Shown here: positions 1-7,702 of the stretch, piece by piece
How the letters are laid out: each line of letters starts with the position of its first letter
Numbering within the stretch: the first letter of the stretch is position 1
The notes under the pieces: model-generated
Databases searched by the model: none
The model's input: the letters and a program-made list of their open reading frames with translations, nothing else
Told to the model about the DNA's origin: nothing
Assembly (NCBI GenBank): GCA_904502135.1
Contig: CAJGDE010000008.1
Location: 1-31,117, forward strand
DNA length: 31,117 bases
Reading direction: 5' to 3'
Source: Kiritimatiellia bacterium
Lineage (GTDB): Bacteria; Verrucomicrobiota; Kiritimatiellia; RFP12; UBA1067
Program-made: the position numbers and the translations under genes

Positions 1-117
1 AGGAGTTTCCTCTTTGCGTGCGCACGAACCGAACACCCAAAGCTTTTCGGCTTTGTGCGCCCTTGCGACAGCGTAAATCTCATCGCGCTTCGCCCGTATC
101 TCGTCAAGCATACACAT
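1..117 (-). CDS. Minimal nucleotidyltransferase (MNT-type), 5' part only
   Basis: This is the N-terminal 39 codons of a gene that runs off the left edge. It reads MCMLDEIRAKRDEIYAVARA and then a stretch ending in WVFGSCARKEETP. The GSCAR stretch matches the G-S-x-A-R nucleotide-binding motif at the start of the small MNT/MntA-like nucleotidyltransferase domain. In that family a D-x-D metal site follows shortly after, here outside the window. Such proteins are often half of a HepT/MntA toxin-antitoxin pair or stand alone. The partner, if any, is not visible. ATG at 117 or at 111 could be the start. An AAGGA lies 12 bases before the first and a TATAAT box lies at 146-151. The family call rests on a short piece. 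Confidence 0.72.
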   Translation of the reverse strand, partial: MCMLDEIRAKRDEIYAVARAHKAEKLWVFGSCARKEETP

Positions 118-145
118 ACTGATATTTCATCCTTAATTTGCCGTT

Positions 146-174
146 ATTATACTCCTTTTGGCCGCATTGCGCAA
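146..174 (-). promoter_or_regulatory. Candidate promoter for the nucleotidyltransferase gene
   Basis: Read on the minus strand there is a perfect TATAAT (151 to 146). Seventeen bases upstream is TTGCGC (174 to 169), which matches only the first three bases of TTGACA. Transcription would begin near 139, about 22 bases before the ATG at 117, leaving room for the AAGGA ribosome site. Confidence 0.45.
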
Positions 175-244
175 GTCGCGCCCTCCGACTTATCTTTAAA
201 TTTCGCCGCGGATCGTAAAAATTCGCGAAATAAGCTCAATCATC

Positions 245-339
245 TGGAGTTAGGAGTCAGGAGTTAGGGATTAGGGGGCAGGGGTTAGTGGTTAGTCGTT
301 AGTCACTAGTCGTTAGTGGTTGGTCGTTAGCGGTTAGTG
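245..339 (+). repeat. Degenerate GTTAG-type tandem array
   Basis: About 95 bases consist of imperfect 6-9 base units built on GTTAG: GGAGTTA, GGGTTAGTG, GTTAGTC and GTTAGCG. The G-rich left half resembles telomere-like DNA, with runs of three to five G. Bases 281-303 recur exactly on the opposite strand at 28175-28197, so this is a dispersed family and not a chance run. Its function is unknown. Confidence 0.8.
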
Positions 340-385
340 CCCCGCTCGCGCTTTGCGCGTGAATGTTCATGGAGATAACGTTTTT

Positions 386-453
386 GACAGGATTTACAGG
401 ATTAACGGGATTTTATTACCACTATAATCTTGTAAATCTTGTTAATCCTGTCT
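386..453. repeat. Imperfect inverted repeat of the GACAGGATTAACAGGATT type
   Basis: The left arm starts GACAGGATTTACAGGATTAA (from 386). The right arm (about 427-453) read in reverse complement starts GACAGGATTAACAAGATTTA. The arms of about 27 bases pair with a few mismatches around a loop of about 14 bases. Each arm is itself a run of GGATTWAC-like units. I recall similar dispersed intergenic elements from several bacterial phyla, but cannot check this here. Confidence 0.7.
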
Positions 454-495
454 GAAGTTATAGGCAAGCGGTTAGTCGTAGAAAGGAAGTAAGAA

Positions 496-545
496 ATGTT
501 TGAATGTTAGAATGTTAGAATGTTAGAATGTTCGAATGTTTGAAT
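496..545 (+). repeat. GAATGTTAG tandem array, left arm
   Basis: Roughly five copies of a 9-base unit GAATGTTAG, with variants GAATGTTCG and GAATGTTTG. It faces the array at 636-690, which carries the same unit on the other strand, so a transcript could fold into a long imperfect hairpin with a loop of about 90 bases. Confidence 0.8.
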
Positions 546-559
546 AAAATAAACACTCT

Positions 560-635
560 TCCCTTTTCCCTATTCCCTGTTCCCTCTAAACTCTAAACTC
601 TAAACTTTCTAAACCTCCCAAACCTCCTAAACCCC
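560..635. repeat. Short tandem repeats in the loop between the facing arrays
   Basis: Three small runs follow each other: TTCCCT-like units (about 560-583), CTCTAAA-like units (about 583-609), and AAACCTCC-like units (about 610-635). Nothing in the stretch looks like coding sequence. Confidence 0.65.
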
Positions 636-690
636 CATTCCAACATTCCAACATTCAAACATTCTAACATTCTAACATTCCAACATTCTT
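636..690 (-). repeat. GAATGTTAG tandem array, right arm, abutting a stop codon
   Basis: On the minus strand this array reads as about six units of GAATGTT plus AG, GG or TG. It begins directly at the TAA stop of the CE15-GH28 gene (691 to 689). With the left arm at 496-545 it could form the 3' hairpin of that transcript. There is no clear T-run, so it is not a canonical intrinsic terminator. Confidence 0.75.
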
Positions 691-2857
691 ACTTAAACTC
701 AGTTCGCTCTGTAGGCGCGAGAACCTTGATAGGCTCATCATTACCAAAAGCCTCAATGTTGACAAATGAACTGTCGCAGACGGGCGCATTAATGTAAACC
801 GCAGCGCCTCCCGCCGATTTCACGTTCTTTACATTGATATTATTCATCTCGCCCATTTGCACAGGGCGAACCCTGCTGTAATGAGCATCGCCTATACGTA
901 TAACCGATTTCGAGCGCTTTAAATTATTTTCTTTCGTTTCGGTTATATTTTCAATGACAATGTGATGAATCTTAATTCCGTCGGCGCAAAGAAGACGCAC
1001 GATGCTGTGGCCTCCAGAGCACTTCGTGCGGATGTTCCTTATTGTGACGTTGTAGATATCGTCTGCCTCGCCCAAATAATAATTCCCGCCAATCTGCATA
1101 CCGCATTTTCTCATGACTCCAGGCGCATCGCGAAGAGCCGTCAGCGCTACCGTATCATCGCCCGTCATACCAGAAATATTTTCAATGAGAATGTCGTGAC
1201 ATCCCTTGCGAAGATCTATGCCGTCTTGATTGTACATGGCATTGCTTGAATTAAAATGTATATCGTGCAGATAACCATCACTGCAGCGCTCCTGCGATAT
1301 CGCCCAGCATTGCGTCTCATCCATAGAAAAGCCGCCTATTTCATACTTTACGACATCACAAAGCAAAATTCCCACAGAGCGCCATCCGTTCGGATCTCCC
1401 GACCGGCGCGGAAGATAATGATTGCGCTTGCCTCCGCTCAATGAAGCTCCGTTTCTCCCTAAAATCCGGATGTTGCGATTCGTTCTGCAATTTCCCTCCT
1501 CAGCCCCCATGTTGCGTATGATATTATCCTGAACTCTGTCCGCGAGCTCTATCCGGCAGCCGTCCATCACAAACGTGAAATCATCCGGTAGCAGTATGGC
1601 TCTCGTCAAGCGCCAGACGCCGTCCGCAGACAAAGCGTTACGCCCGAGAATCAGCTCTTTAGAGCCGTCTTTGCAAGCCGCGCGTATGCGATTTTCGATT
1701 TCATCGGAATCTCGTGCGCACGGAGACTTCAAATGCTCATCAGCAAAGTCCATAAACTTCTGCCAGTCGTCATTGCGCAGTTTATGCGGCCCTTCATGAC
1801 AATGATATCCGACGCGCTCAGGCACTTTATAAGCTTTGTAAATGTCGCGCGAGGCATCCGCAGCCGCCTCTTCCGCCTTCGGCCCAGCCCATGAATCCTC
1901 ACTTCCGCTTGCAACGTAAAGAAGGCGAGGCGCGATAAGACGCATAAGATCGTCAGCATCACACTCAACTTCAGCATCGCGGTCGATCCACGATGTCATC
2001 GCCGGGCAAAACCAGTTCGGAAAATGCTTGAGGATGTCCTTAAACTTCTCCGCCTTGGGGTCCTTGGCTCTTCCAAGGCGGGCTCCGCCGCAGCCAGAGC
2101 CGTTTGATATCACCATCGCAAAACGTTCATCCTGCGCTCCCGTCCAAAGCGCTGTCTTGCCGCCTCTACTGTGACCGAGGACGGCTACGCGCGTAGCGTC
2201 AAGTTCGGGTCGGGTCTCGATCCAATCCATCACCCGGCTGTTGCCCCAGGCCCACGCACCGATCGTACCCCACGAATTGGGCTTGCGCGAAACGTTCAGA
2301 TTATTTTTATCTCCCGTCGCCACATATGAAATGATCCCGAGAGGCCAGCGCTCGAGAGAAGACCACACGTCGACGTTAGGACATACGTCATTGCCGTTCC
2401 ATCTTACATAGGCGTAACCACGTGACGTGATCATGTTCGTCGGAATGTTCGCATATTCCTCCTGCGGAAAATCTGGCGCTTTTCTTCCTCCGCGATGATC
2501 CATAAACAAAAACACCGGCACCGGGTTTTCCGCGCTCGCCCCTTTGGGCAGACAAAGCGTTATGTTGATCTTAAGCCCCGCCTTTTCAAAAACGACGGCT
2601 CTGTCTTCAATCTTCTGATCGTCAAGTTTTCCTATGGGAGTTACGCCGAACTGATTATCCTCAAACCACTTCAGCGTCTTGGCGCGTTTGCCGAGTTCCC
2701 ACTCCTTGACGACTTTGGAAATCCCCTGCCAATGTCGCTTGGGAGTGTTTTCTCCCGAACCGGCACGAACGGAAACGGCGGGCGAGGGAGTTGTCGAAGA
2801 CAAAGAAACTTGCACGGCCATTGCCATGAAAACGGATACTGCAACAGATGTTTTCAT
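689..2857 (-). CDS. Secreted CE15 glucuronoyl esterase fused to a GH28-like beta-helix
   Basis: The 722-residue protein has a signal peptide (about 1-24) and two domains. Residues about 45-380 form an alpha/beta hydrolase of the CE15 glucuronoyl-esterase family. The nucleophile motif GHSRGGK gives Ser230, and His358 lies in EGPHKL. CE15 enzymes cleave ester links between glucuronoxylan and lignin. The usual acid, Glu in the NESG motif 23 residues after the Ser, is Gly253 here, so Asp321 in SEDSW is the likely alternative. Residues about 385-722 form a right-handed beta-helix like GH28 polygalacturonases. NQDGID (543-548), GDD (566-568) and GHS (616-618) stand where GH28 has NTDGxD, DD and GHG. 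AAGGA lies 10 bases before the ATG. The gene follows ykgJ by 21 bases and ends the operon. The esterase call is firm; pectin activity is uncertain. Confidence 0.85.
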   Translation of the reverse strand: MKTSVAVSVFMAMAVQVSLSSTTPSPAVSVRAGSGENTPKRHWQGISKVVKEWELGKRAKTLKWFEDNQFGVTPIGKLDDQKIEDRAVVFEKAGLKINITLCLPKGASAENPVPVFLFMDHRGGRKAPDFPQEEYANIPTNMITSRGYAYVRWNGNDVCPNVDVWSSLERWPLGIISYVATGDKNNLNVSRKPNSWGTIGAWAWGNSRVMDWIETRPELDATRVAVLGHSRGGKTALWTGAQDERFAMVISNGSGCGGARLGRAKDPKAEKFKDILKHFPNWFCPAMTSWIDRDAEVECDADDLMRLIAPRLLYVASGSEDSWAGPKAEEAAADASRDIYKAYKVPERVGYHCHEGPHKLRNDDWQKFMDFADEHLKSPCARDSDEIENRIRAACKDGSKELILGRNALSADGVWRLTRAILLPDDFTFVMDGCRIELADRVQDNIIRNMGAEEGNCRTNRNIRILGRNGASLSGGKRNHYLPRRSGDPNGWRSVGILLCDVVKYEIGGFSMDETQCWAISQERCSDGYLHDIHFNSSNAMYNQDGIDLRKGCHDILIENISGMTGDDTVALTALRDAPGVMRKCGMQIGGNYYLGEADDIYNVTIRNIRTKCSGGHSIVRLLCADGIKIHHIVIENITETKENNLKRSKSVIRIGDAHYSRVRPVQMGEMNNINVKNVKSAGGAAVYINAPVCDSSFVNIEAFGNDEPIKVLAPTERTEFK

Positions 2858-2878
2858 ATTAGGATATTCCTTATTTTC

Positions 2879-3229
2879 TTAAACCTCAGGTTTTATCGCG
2901 GCATGCTCCCTAAGAGCGGCGCAGACGTCAAACGAATCGGGGTTGACCCAATCGAACGGAAATGTGCGGCACTTGTCCGGCTTTACTTCATGTATCATAC
3001 AGCGGTTGTCCGGCGTAAGATAAACGCAAGAGCCGTCTTCGCGGCTCTTGAGGATAAGCCCCTTGCGGTCGGGAGAGACCTCCGTCTCGTTTTCAATAAA
3101 AGCCGCCTCGCTCATGTGAAGCGAGACTGCTATGCGCGAAATCTCCGCGTCGGAAACCCGCACTATACCATCCTTTATGCGGCAGCATGCTCCGCACTGA
3201 CGGCAGACAAAACTATCCTTAGCGACCAA
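2879..3229 (-). CDS. YkgJ-family cysteine-cluster protein (CxxCxxCC)
   Basis: This 116-residue protein carries the family signature CRQCGACC (Cys9, Cys12, Cys15, Cys16). Later cysteines lie in CVYL, CMIHEVKP and CRTFPF, the usual YkgJ/UPF0153 layout that is presumed to bind zinc or an Fe-S cluster. The biochemical role of the family is unknown. The start appears to be TTG at 3229, because no ATG or GTG occurs between the upstream in-frame stop and the first cysteine. It overlaps the end of pgi by 11 bases, so translation is probably coupled. Confidence 0.85.
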   Translation of the reverse strand: MVAKDSFVCRQCGACCRIKDGIVRVSDAEISRIAVSLHMSEAAFIENETEVSPDRKGLILKSREDGSCVYLTPDNRCMIHEVKPDKCRTFPFDWVNPDSFDVCAALREHAAIKPEV

Positions 3230-4835
3230 TTGCCTTACGGTAACGGGCGATAAGCTGATTTGTCGAGCTATCGTGCTTCATTGAGGGCTTCTCGGCGACA
3301 AGATCAGAAAGAACGCCCTTAGCGAGAACCTTGCCAAGCTGAACGCCCCACTGGTCGAAGCTGTAGATGTTCCAGATTATGCCCTGCACAAAAACCTTGT
3401 GTTCGTACAAAGCGACGAGAGCGCCGAAAGTTTCAGGCGTGAGCTGATCGGTAAGAAGAGTGTTTGTTGGGCGGTTCCCCTCGAATGTCTTGAACGCCAC
3501 AAGCTCCTCGGGGACTCCCTCGGCGCGGCATTCGTCGGCGGTCTTTCCGAAAGCGAGAGCCTCTGTCTGCGCAAAGAAGTTCGCCATCAATTTATCGTGA
3601 AGATCGCTTATCGGATTGTGCGTCTTCGAGCAACCGATAAAATCGCAGGGGATAAGGCGGGTGCCCTGGTGGATAAGCTGATAGAACGCGTGCTGACCGT
3701 TTGTGCCAGGCTCGCCCCATTCAATCGGCCCGGTAGCGTACTCGACTTCATTGCCGTCGCGATCGACGCTCTTGCCGTTAGACTCCATGTCCATCTGCTG
3801 GAGATACGCAGGGAAGCGGGAAAGATATTGGTCATACGGCAAAACGCAGTAGCTCTCCGCCCCGTAGCCGTTGGAATAGAGAATGCCGAGAAGCGCGAGA
3901 ATAACGGGCATATTCTTCTCAAACTTCGCTGTGCGGAAGTGCTTATCCATCTTCCAATAGCCCTTGAGCATCTTGTCGTAATTCTTGCGACCGATAGCTA
4001 TCATGAGCGATAGTCCAATAGCCGAAGGAAGAGAATATCTGCCTCCGACCCAATCCCAGAAACCAAACATGTTTTTAACATCAATGCCGAAAGCTGAAAC
4101 TTCATCGGCGGCCGTGGACACGGCGACAAAGTGCTTGGCGACAGCGTCCTTGGAGCCGAGCTTTTCGATAAGCCATGCGCGAGCCGCTTCAGCGTTCGAC
4201 ATCGTCTCCTGCGTTGTGAACGTTTTCGAGGCGACGATAAAGAGAGTCTCCTGAGCCTTCACTTCGCGCAGCGCCTCAGCCAAATGGGTCGAATCGACAT
4301 TTGAAACAAAATAGAATTTAAGGTTGCGCTTGGCATAAGGCGTAAGCGCGATATTCGCCATGACGGGGCCTAAGTCGCTGCCGCCGATACCGATATTGAC
4401 GATGTATTTAATCTTCTTGCCGGTATAACCTTTCCACTGGCCTTTTCTGACCGAATCGGAAAATTCTCCCATCGCGTCGAGAACTTTGCGCACTTCGGGA
4501 ATAACGTCCTTTCCGTCCACAAGAACTTTGGCGTCCTTGTCGCAGTTGCGAAGAGCTGTATGAAGAACGGCTCTATTTTCCGTGACGTTTATCTTCGCCC
4601 CGGTAAACATTTTTTCAATCTCTTCTTTAAGATCTGACGCCTCCGCCATCTTGACGAGAGCTTTCATTACCGACTTGTCGATTCTGTTCTTCGAATAATC
4701 GAGCATCCATCCCGCGGCTTCCACCGTAAACTTCTCAGCGCGGCCGGGGTCTTCAGCGAAGAGTTCCTTGATCGTCTTGCGGCTTGAAGCTACCATCGCC
4801 TCATCAAGAGCCGCCCACTTCATATCGTTGTTCAT
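3219..4835 (-). CDS. pgi: Glucose-6-phosphate isomerase
   Basis: The enzyme interconverts glucose-6-phosphate and fructose-6-phosphate in the cytoplasm. At 538 residues it has the usual bacterial length. Motifs seen are IGIGGSDLG (148-156), SKTFTTQET (203-211), GGRYS (264-268), ESNGK with the catalytic Glu351, and GTNGQHAF with the catalytic His382. The 31-residue spacing of Glu to His matches characterised enzymes. It starts 26 bases after the V-ATPase A gene and overlaps ykgJ. AAGGGA lies 11 bases before the ATG at 4835. It fits with the hexokinase encoded about 4.4 kb upstream in the same unit, which would make its substrate. Confidence 0.97.
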   Translation of the reverse strand: MNNDMKWAALDEAMVASSRKTIKELFAEDPGRAEKFTVEAAGWMLDYSKNRIDKSVMKALVKMAEASDLKEEIEKMFTGAKINVTENRAVLHTALRNCDKDAKVLVDGKDVIPEVRKVLDAMGEFSDSVRKGQWKGYTGKKIKYIVNIGIGGSDLGPVMANIALTPYAKRNLKFYFVSNVDSTHLAEALREVKAQETLFIVASKTFTTQETMSNAEAARAWLIEKLGSKDAVAKHFVAVSTAADEVSAFGIDVKNMFGFWDWVGGRYSLPSAIGLSLMIAIGRKNYDKMLKGYWKMDKHFRTAKFEKNMPVILALLGILYSNGYGAESYCVLPYDQYLSRFPAYLQQMDMESNGKSVDRDGNEVEYATGPIEWGEPGTNGQHAFYQLIHQGTRLIPCDFIGCSKTHNPISDLHDKLMANFFAQTEALAFGKTADECRAEGVPEELVAFKTFEGNRPTNTLLTDQLTPETFGALVALYEHKVFVQGIIWNIYSFDQWGVQLGKVLAKGVLSDLVAEKPSMKHDSSTNQLIARYRKAIGR

Positions 4836-4861
4836 TTTCTTAATATCCCTTTGAATTGTTG

Positions 4862-6634
4862 TTAAAGTATTCCGTCGGTGGCTTCGGAAATCTTCTTCTC
4901 CAAAGCCGCCTTTGCCATCGAAAACTCCTCGCTTTCGAACGGCTTGTCGTTCCAGTCGATGAAAGCCTGCTGAAGGTCAAGGAAGAACTTTCTCGTCGCG
5001 TCCTTTTCAGGGAACTCGAAATCTCCGAGAAGAACCTTCTCCAGCACATCGAACATTATCTTCTGACGTTCAACGCTTGTCGAGGCGTCAGCCTCCGAAA
5101 ACGCATTCTGCTGAAGATATACCGCGTCGAGAAACTCCGCCTTAAGATAAGTCGTAAAATCGCCAAGCGACGTACCTTCCTCGCCAACGACCTTCATCAT
5201 CTGGCCGATTTCGCTGCCCTTTCTCAAGATGGCGCGCGCGGCCTCTACACGAGGCTGCTCAATGACGGAATTGTAGTGGCTCCAGCTGTCGAGCGGGTCA
5301 ATCGCAGGATAGCGCCTCGCGTCGGAGCGGGCGCGAGAAAGCCCGTGAAAACCGCCCACGACCTTGAGCGTGGCCTGCGTAACGGGCTCGTCGAAATTGC
5401 CGCCAGCGGGAGAGACCGTTCCGCCGATCGTCAAAGACCCGACCGAGCCGTCTCTCATTCTAACTCGCCCTGCTCGCTCGTAAAACGCTGCTATGCGCGA
5501 CTCAAGATACGCCGGAAACGCCTCATCGCCGGGAATCTCCTCAAGACGCCCCGAAAGTTCGCGCATCGCTTGCGCCCAACGCGAAGTAGAATCGGCGAGC
5601 ACCAGCACATTGAGCCCCATCTGACGGAAATATTCCGCAAGCGTCACGGCCGTATAAACTGAAGCCTCACGCGACGCAACAGGCATTGATGATGTGTTGC
5701 AGATTATGATCGTGCGCTTCATGAGCGATTGACCGGTCTTGGGATCGGTGATTTCGGGAAACTCCTTCAAAGTCTCCACCACTTCGCCCGCACGCTCGCC
5801 GCAAGCCGCAGAAATGACTATATCGACCTTGGCGTATCTGGCGGTAGTCTGCTGAAGAACGGTTTTACCCGCGCCGAAAGGTCCGGGAATGCAGTAAGTT
5901 CCTCCGACGGCCACCGGGAAGAACGTATCAATCGTGCGCACGGTCGTCGGAAGAGTTTCCGTCGGAGCCAAACGCTCGGCGAAACATTTAACCGGCACTT
6001 TCACCGGCCAGCGCTGCATCATCTGAACATTCTTTTCATTGCCGTTTTCATCAACCAGCGTAGCGATATCTTCAACGACCGTATAGTCGCCTTCGGGAGC
6101 TATCGACTTGAGTTTCCAAACTCCGCGCAACGCAAACGGCGCCATGATCTTATGCCCGGGCATCGTTTTATTGTCGAAAATGCCTTCAGTAACCCATCCT
6201 AGAACATCGCCTGCCTGAATCCGCGAGCCTATTTCCGCTGTCGGATGAAAATCCCACTTTTTATCGCGCGGCAGCCCCGGCAGATATATGCCGCGCTGAA
6301 GGAAGAATGACGCATCCTTTGATATTTTAGCCGCCTCATTCGCAAGATCCGCAAGCGGATTTTGAAGCCCGTCGTATACCTGGGCGAGCATACCAGGGCC
6401 AAGCTCCGCCGCAAGAAGTTCACCCGAGAACTCGACCTTGTCGCCGATAGCCAAATCTGTTGTCGCGTCAAAAACCTGCATATCGCAACGCCCCGAGCGA
6501 ACGCGCACGATTTCAGCCATCAGTCTTTTGCCATCTACATGGGCGTAGCCCACTTCATTTTGGGCGACAGCTCCCTCGAAGCTGACGGTAATCATATTGC
6601 CGTTGACCCCGATGATTTTTCCTGTGGTTGTCAT
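4862..6634 (-). CDS. atpA: V-type ATPase catalytic subunit A
   Basis: This is the nucleotide-hydrolysing subunit of the A/V-type ATPase head, 590 residues long as in the family. The N-terminal beta-barrel is followed by the long non-homologous insert typical of A subunits. The Walker A is GPFGAGKT (251-258), followed by the GERAGEV segment. The downstream TSRWAQAMRELSGRLEEIPG stretch is also characteristic. AAGGAAGG lies 7 bases before the ATG. It follows the DUF2764 gene by 30 bases. Unusually, the next gene is pgi; the B, D, I and K subunits that normally follow are absent from the window. Confidence 0.96.
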   Translation of the reverse strand: MTTTGKIIGVNGNMITVSFEGAVAQNEVGYAHVDGKRLMAEIVRVRSGRCDMQVFDATTDLAIGDKVEFSGELLAAELGPGMLAQVYDGLQNPLADLANEAAKISKDASFFLQRGIYLPGLPRDKKWDFHPTAEIGSRIQAGDVLGWVTEGIFDNKTMPGHKIMAPFALRGVWKLKSIAPEGDYTVVEDIATLVDENGNEKNVQMMQRWPVKVPVKCFAERLAPTETLPTTVRTIDTFFPVAVGGTYCIPGPFGAGKTVLQQTTARYAKVDIVISAACGERAGEVVETLKEFPEITDPKTGQSLMKRTIIICNTSSMPVASREASVYTAVTLAEYFRQMGLNVLVLADSTSRWAQAMRELSGRLEEIPGDEAFPAYLESRIAAFYERAGRVRMRDGSVGSLTIGGTVSPAGGNFDEPVTQATLKVVGGFHGLSRARSDARRYPAIDPLDSWSHYNSVIEQPRVEAARAILRKGSEIGQMMKVVGEEGTSLGDFTTYLKAEFLDAVYLQQNAFSEADASTSVERQKIMFDVLEKVLLGDFEFPEKDATRKFFLDLQQAFIDWNDKPFESEEFSMAKAALEKKISEATDGIL

Positions 6635-6664
6635 ATAAAAGCCTTCCTTCGGAATTTAGAACTT

Positions 6665-7123
6665 TTAAAGTTTTACTTCTGCCTCTGATGTTACCGCCTC
6701 AAGAACCTTCTCGCCCTTCTCTTTTGAAAGGGACGCTCTTTTGATGGCTATCTTAAGTCTGATGGCATAAGCATAAAGAGAGCCCTTGCCTAAAGGCGAT
6801 GTGATATCAATAAGCTCGCCGGCCGCATCCCACCAGACGCGGTCTAAAAGCTCTTCGCGCCGCATCACACTCTTCTCCTGGAAGCACGCGAGAACGCGGT
6901 TTTTCCAATAAAGAGACAAAGTGTCCGACGGGCGGAAATATTTGGCCTCTCCCCCTCTGGCCTCAACAAGAGCGTTTCTTAGCTGCGCATCAAGATCAAG
7001 CCATCTCTTGGGCATTTTCAACGCCTCGCCGCCGGTAATTTCGGCGAACTGCTCCATTGTGAGCTGAGGCGCCGAGCCAAACTCAAGCGCCGGCAGGCTT
7101 GATACTATGTAGTCTATCGTCAT
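6665..7123 (-). CDS. DUF2764 protein of the V-ATPase cluster
   Basis: The 152-residue soluble protein begins MTIDYIVSSLPALEFGSAPQ, close to the YYYLVASLP-type start of DUF2764 proteins. As in chlamydial and Bacteroides V-ATPase operons, it lies between subunits E and A. The role of the family is not established; the fixed position suggests a part in assembly or in the stalk. The ATG overlaps the stop of the E-subunit gene by four bases (ATGA), so translation is coupled. The family call rests on the N-terminal resemblance, the length and the position. Confidence 0.75.
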   Translation of the reverse strand: MTIDYIVSSLPALEFGSAPQLTMEQFAEITGGEALKMPKRWLDLDAQLRNALVEARGGEAKYFRPSDTLSLYWKNRVLACFQEKSVMRREELLDRVWWDAAGELIDITSPLGKGSLYAYAIRLKIAIKRASLSKEKGEKVLEAVTSEAEVKL

Positions 7124-7686
7124 TTAATGAGTTTGGCGAGTTCCGGTCTTAAACGCTTTGCAAGCTCAAGAGACAAAACTTCGCCTCTGTAAGAATGCTC
7201 CAAACGGCCGGCATCCAACCTGACGGTAAAGCCGCTGCCGATACTTTCGTCAATCGTAACCGTGAAGGAAGGATTTTCCGCCAAGAGAGCGACAAGGGTC
7301 TTTGCGAGCTTCTCGCCGCAGACAAACTCTCCCTTGCCGGAGATTTCCTCTATAGCTCTTTTTACGAGCTGAGTAACGCACTCTTCATCCGCAAGAGCCT
7401 TCTCGACATTCGCGACAAGAAGTTTTTCGAGTTTGGCGCTAAGAGCCTTCTCCACGTTAAGAACCGTATCGCGAGATGCCTGGGAAATCGTCTCCTCAGC
7501 GCGCTTTACATAATCGGACGCATCATCCTTTGCGTCGTTTCTTATCTTAAGCGCCTCTTCGCGGGCGGCCTTTACGATCGCGTCCGCCTTCTCCTGGGCC
7601 TGAGAAAGAATCTCCTTGGCCTTGGCTTCGGCCTTCTCTACGCCCTCACGGTTGATCTTTTCCAAAAGACTCTGCAAATCTTCCAT
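7120..7686 (-). CDS. atpE: V-type ATPase subunit E (peripheral stalk)
   Basis: The subunit forms the peripheral stalk that holds the ATPase head against rotation. The first half of the 188-residue protein is a long Ala/Lys/Glu-rich helix (about 1-100, including EKADAIVKAAREEALKIRND) typical of subunit E. The second half is the globular part (about 100-188), with FTVTIDESIGSGFTVRL. AAGGAG lies 7 bases before the ATG. The gene follows thrH by 16 bases and overlaps the DUF2764 gene. The symbol follows V-ATPase naming and does not mean the F-type c subunit. Confidence 0.9.
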   Translation of the reverse strand: MEDLQSLLEKINREGVEKAEAKAKEILSQAQEKADAIVKAAREEALKIRNDAKDDASDYVKRAEETISQASRDTVLNVEKALSAKLEKLLVANVEKALADEECVTQLVKRAIEEISGKGEFVCGEKLAKTLVALLAENPSFTVTIDESIGSGFTVRLDAGRLEHSYRGEVLSLELAKRLRPELAKLIK

Positions 7687-7702
7687 CTTTAGACTCCTTA
7701 GT

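Larger units (their letters stand above)
175..688. other. Non-coding region rich in short repeats
   Basis: No convincing gene is present on either strand. The stretch holds a GTTAG-type array (245-339), an imperfect inverted repeat (386-453), two facing GAATGTTAG-type arrays (496-545 and 636-690), and between them TTCCCT, CTCTAAA and AAACCTCC repeats (about 560-635). Separate entries describe these. The nucleotidyltransferase gene (start at 117) reads leftward, away from the region. The CE15-GH28 gene ends into it from the right, at 689. Confidence 0.7.

Noticed and set aside
245..339. CRISPR array
   Set aside because: The units are 6-9 bases long and contiguous, with no unique spacers, and no cas gene is near.
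245..690. Insertion sequence or integron remnant in the repeat-rich gap
   Set aside because: There is no transposase or integrase fragment, no target-site duplication and no attC-like structure.
2495..3253. Long plus-strand frame of 252 codons
   Set aside because: It lies opposite ykgJ and the CE15 gene, has no ribosome site and low-complexity basic composition, as expected of an antisense shadow.
4856..5662. Plus-strand frame of 268 codons
   Set aside because: It is fully opposite the V-ATPase A gene, which is certain, and shows no family resemblance.
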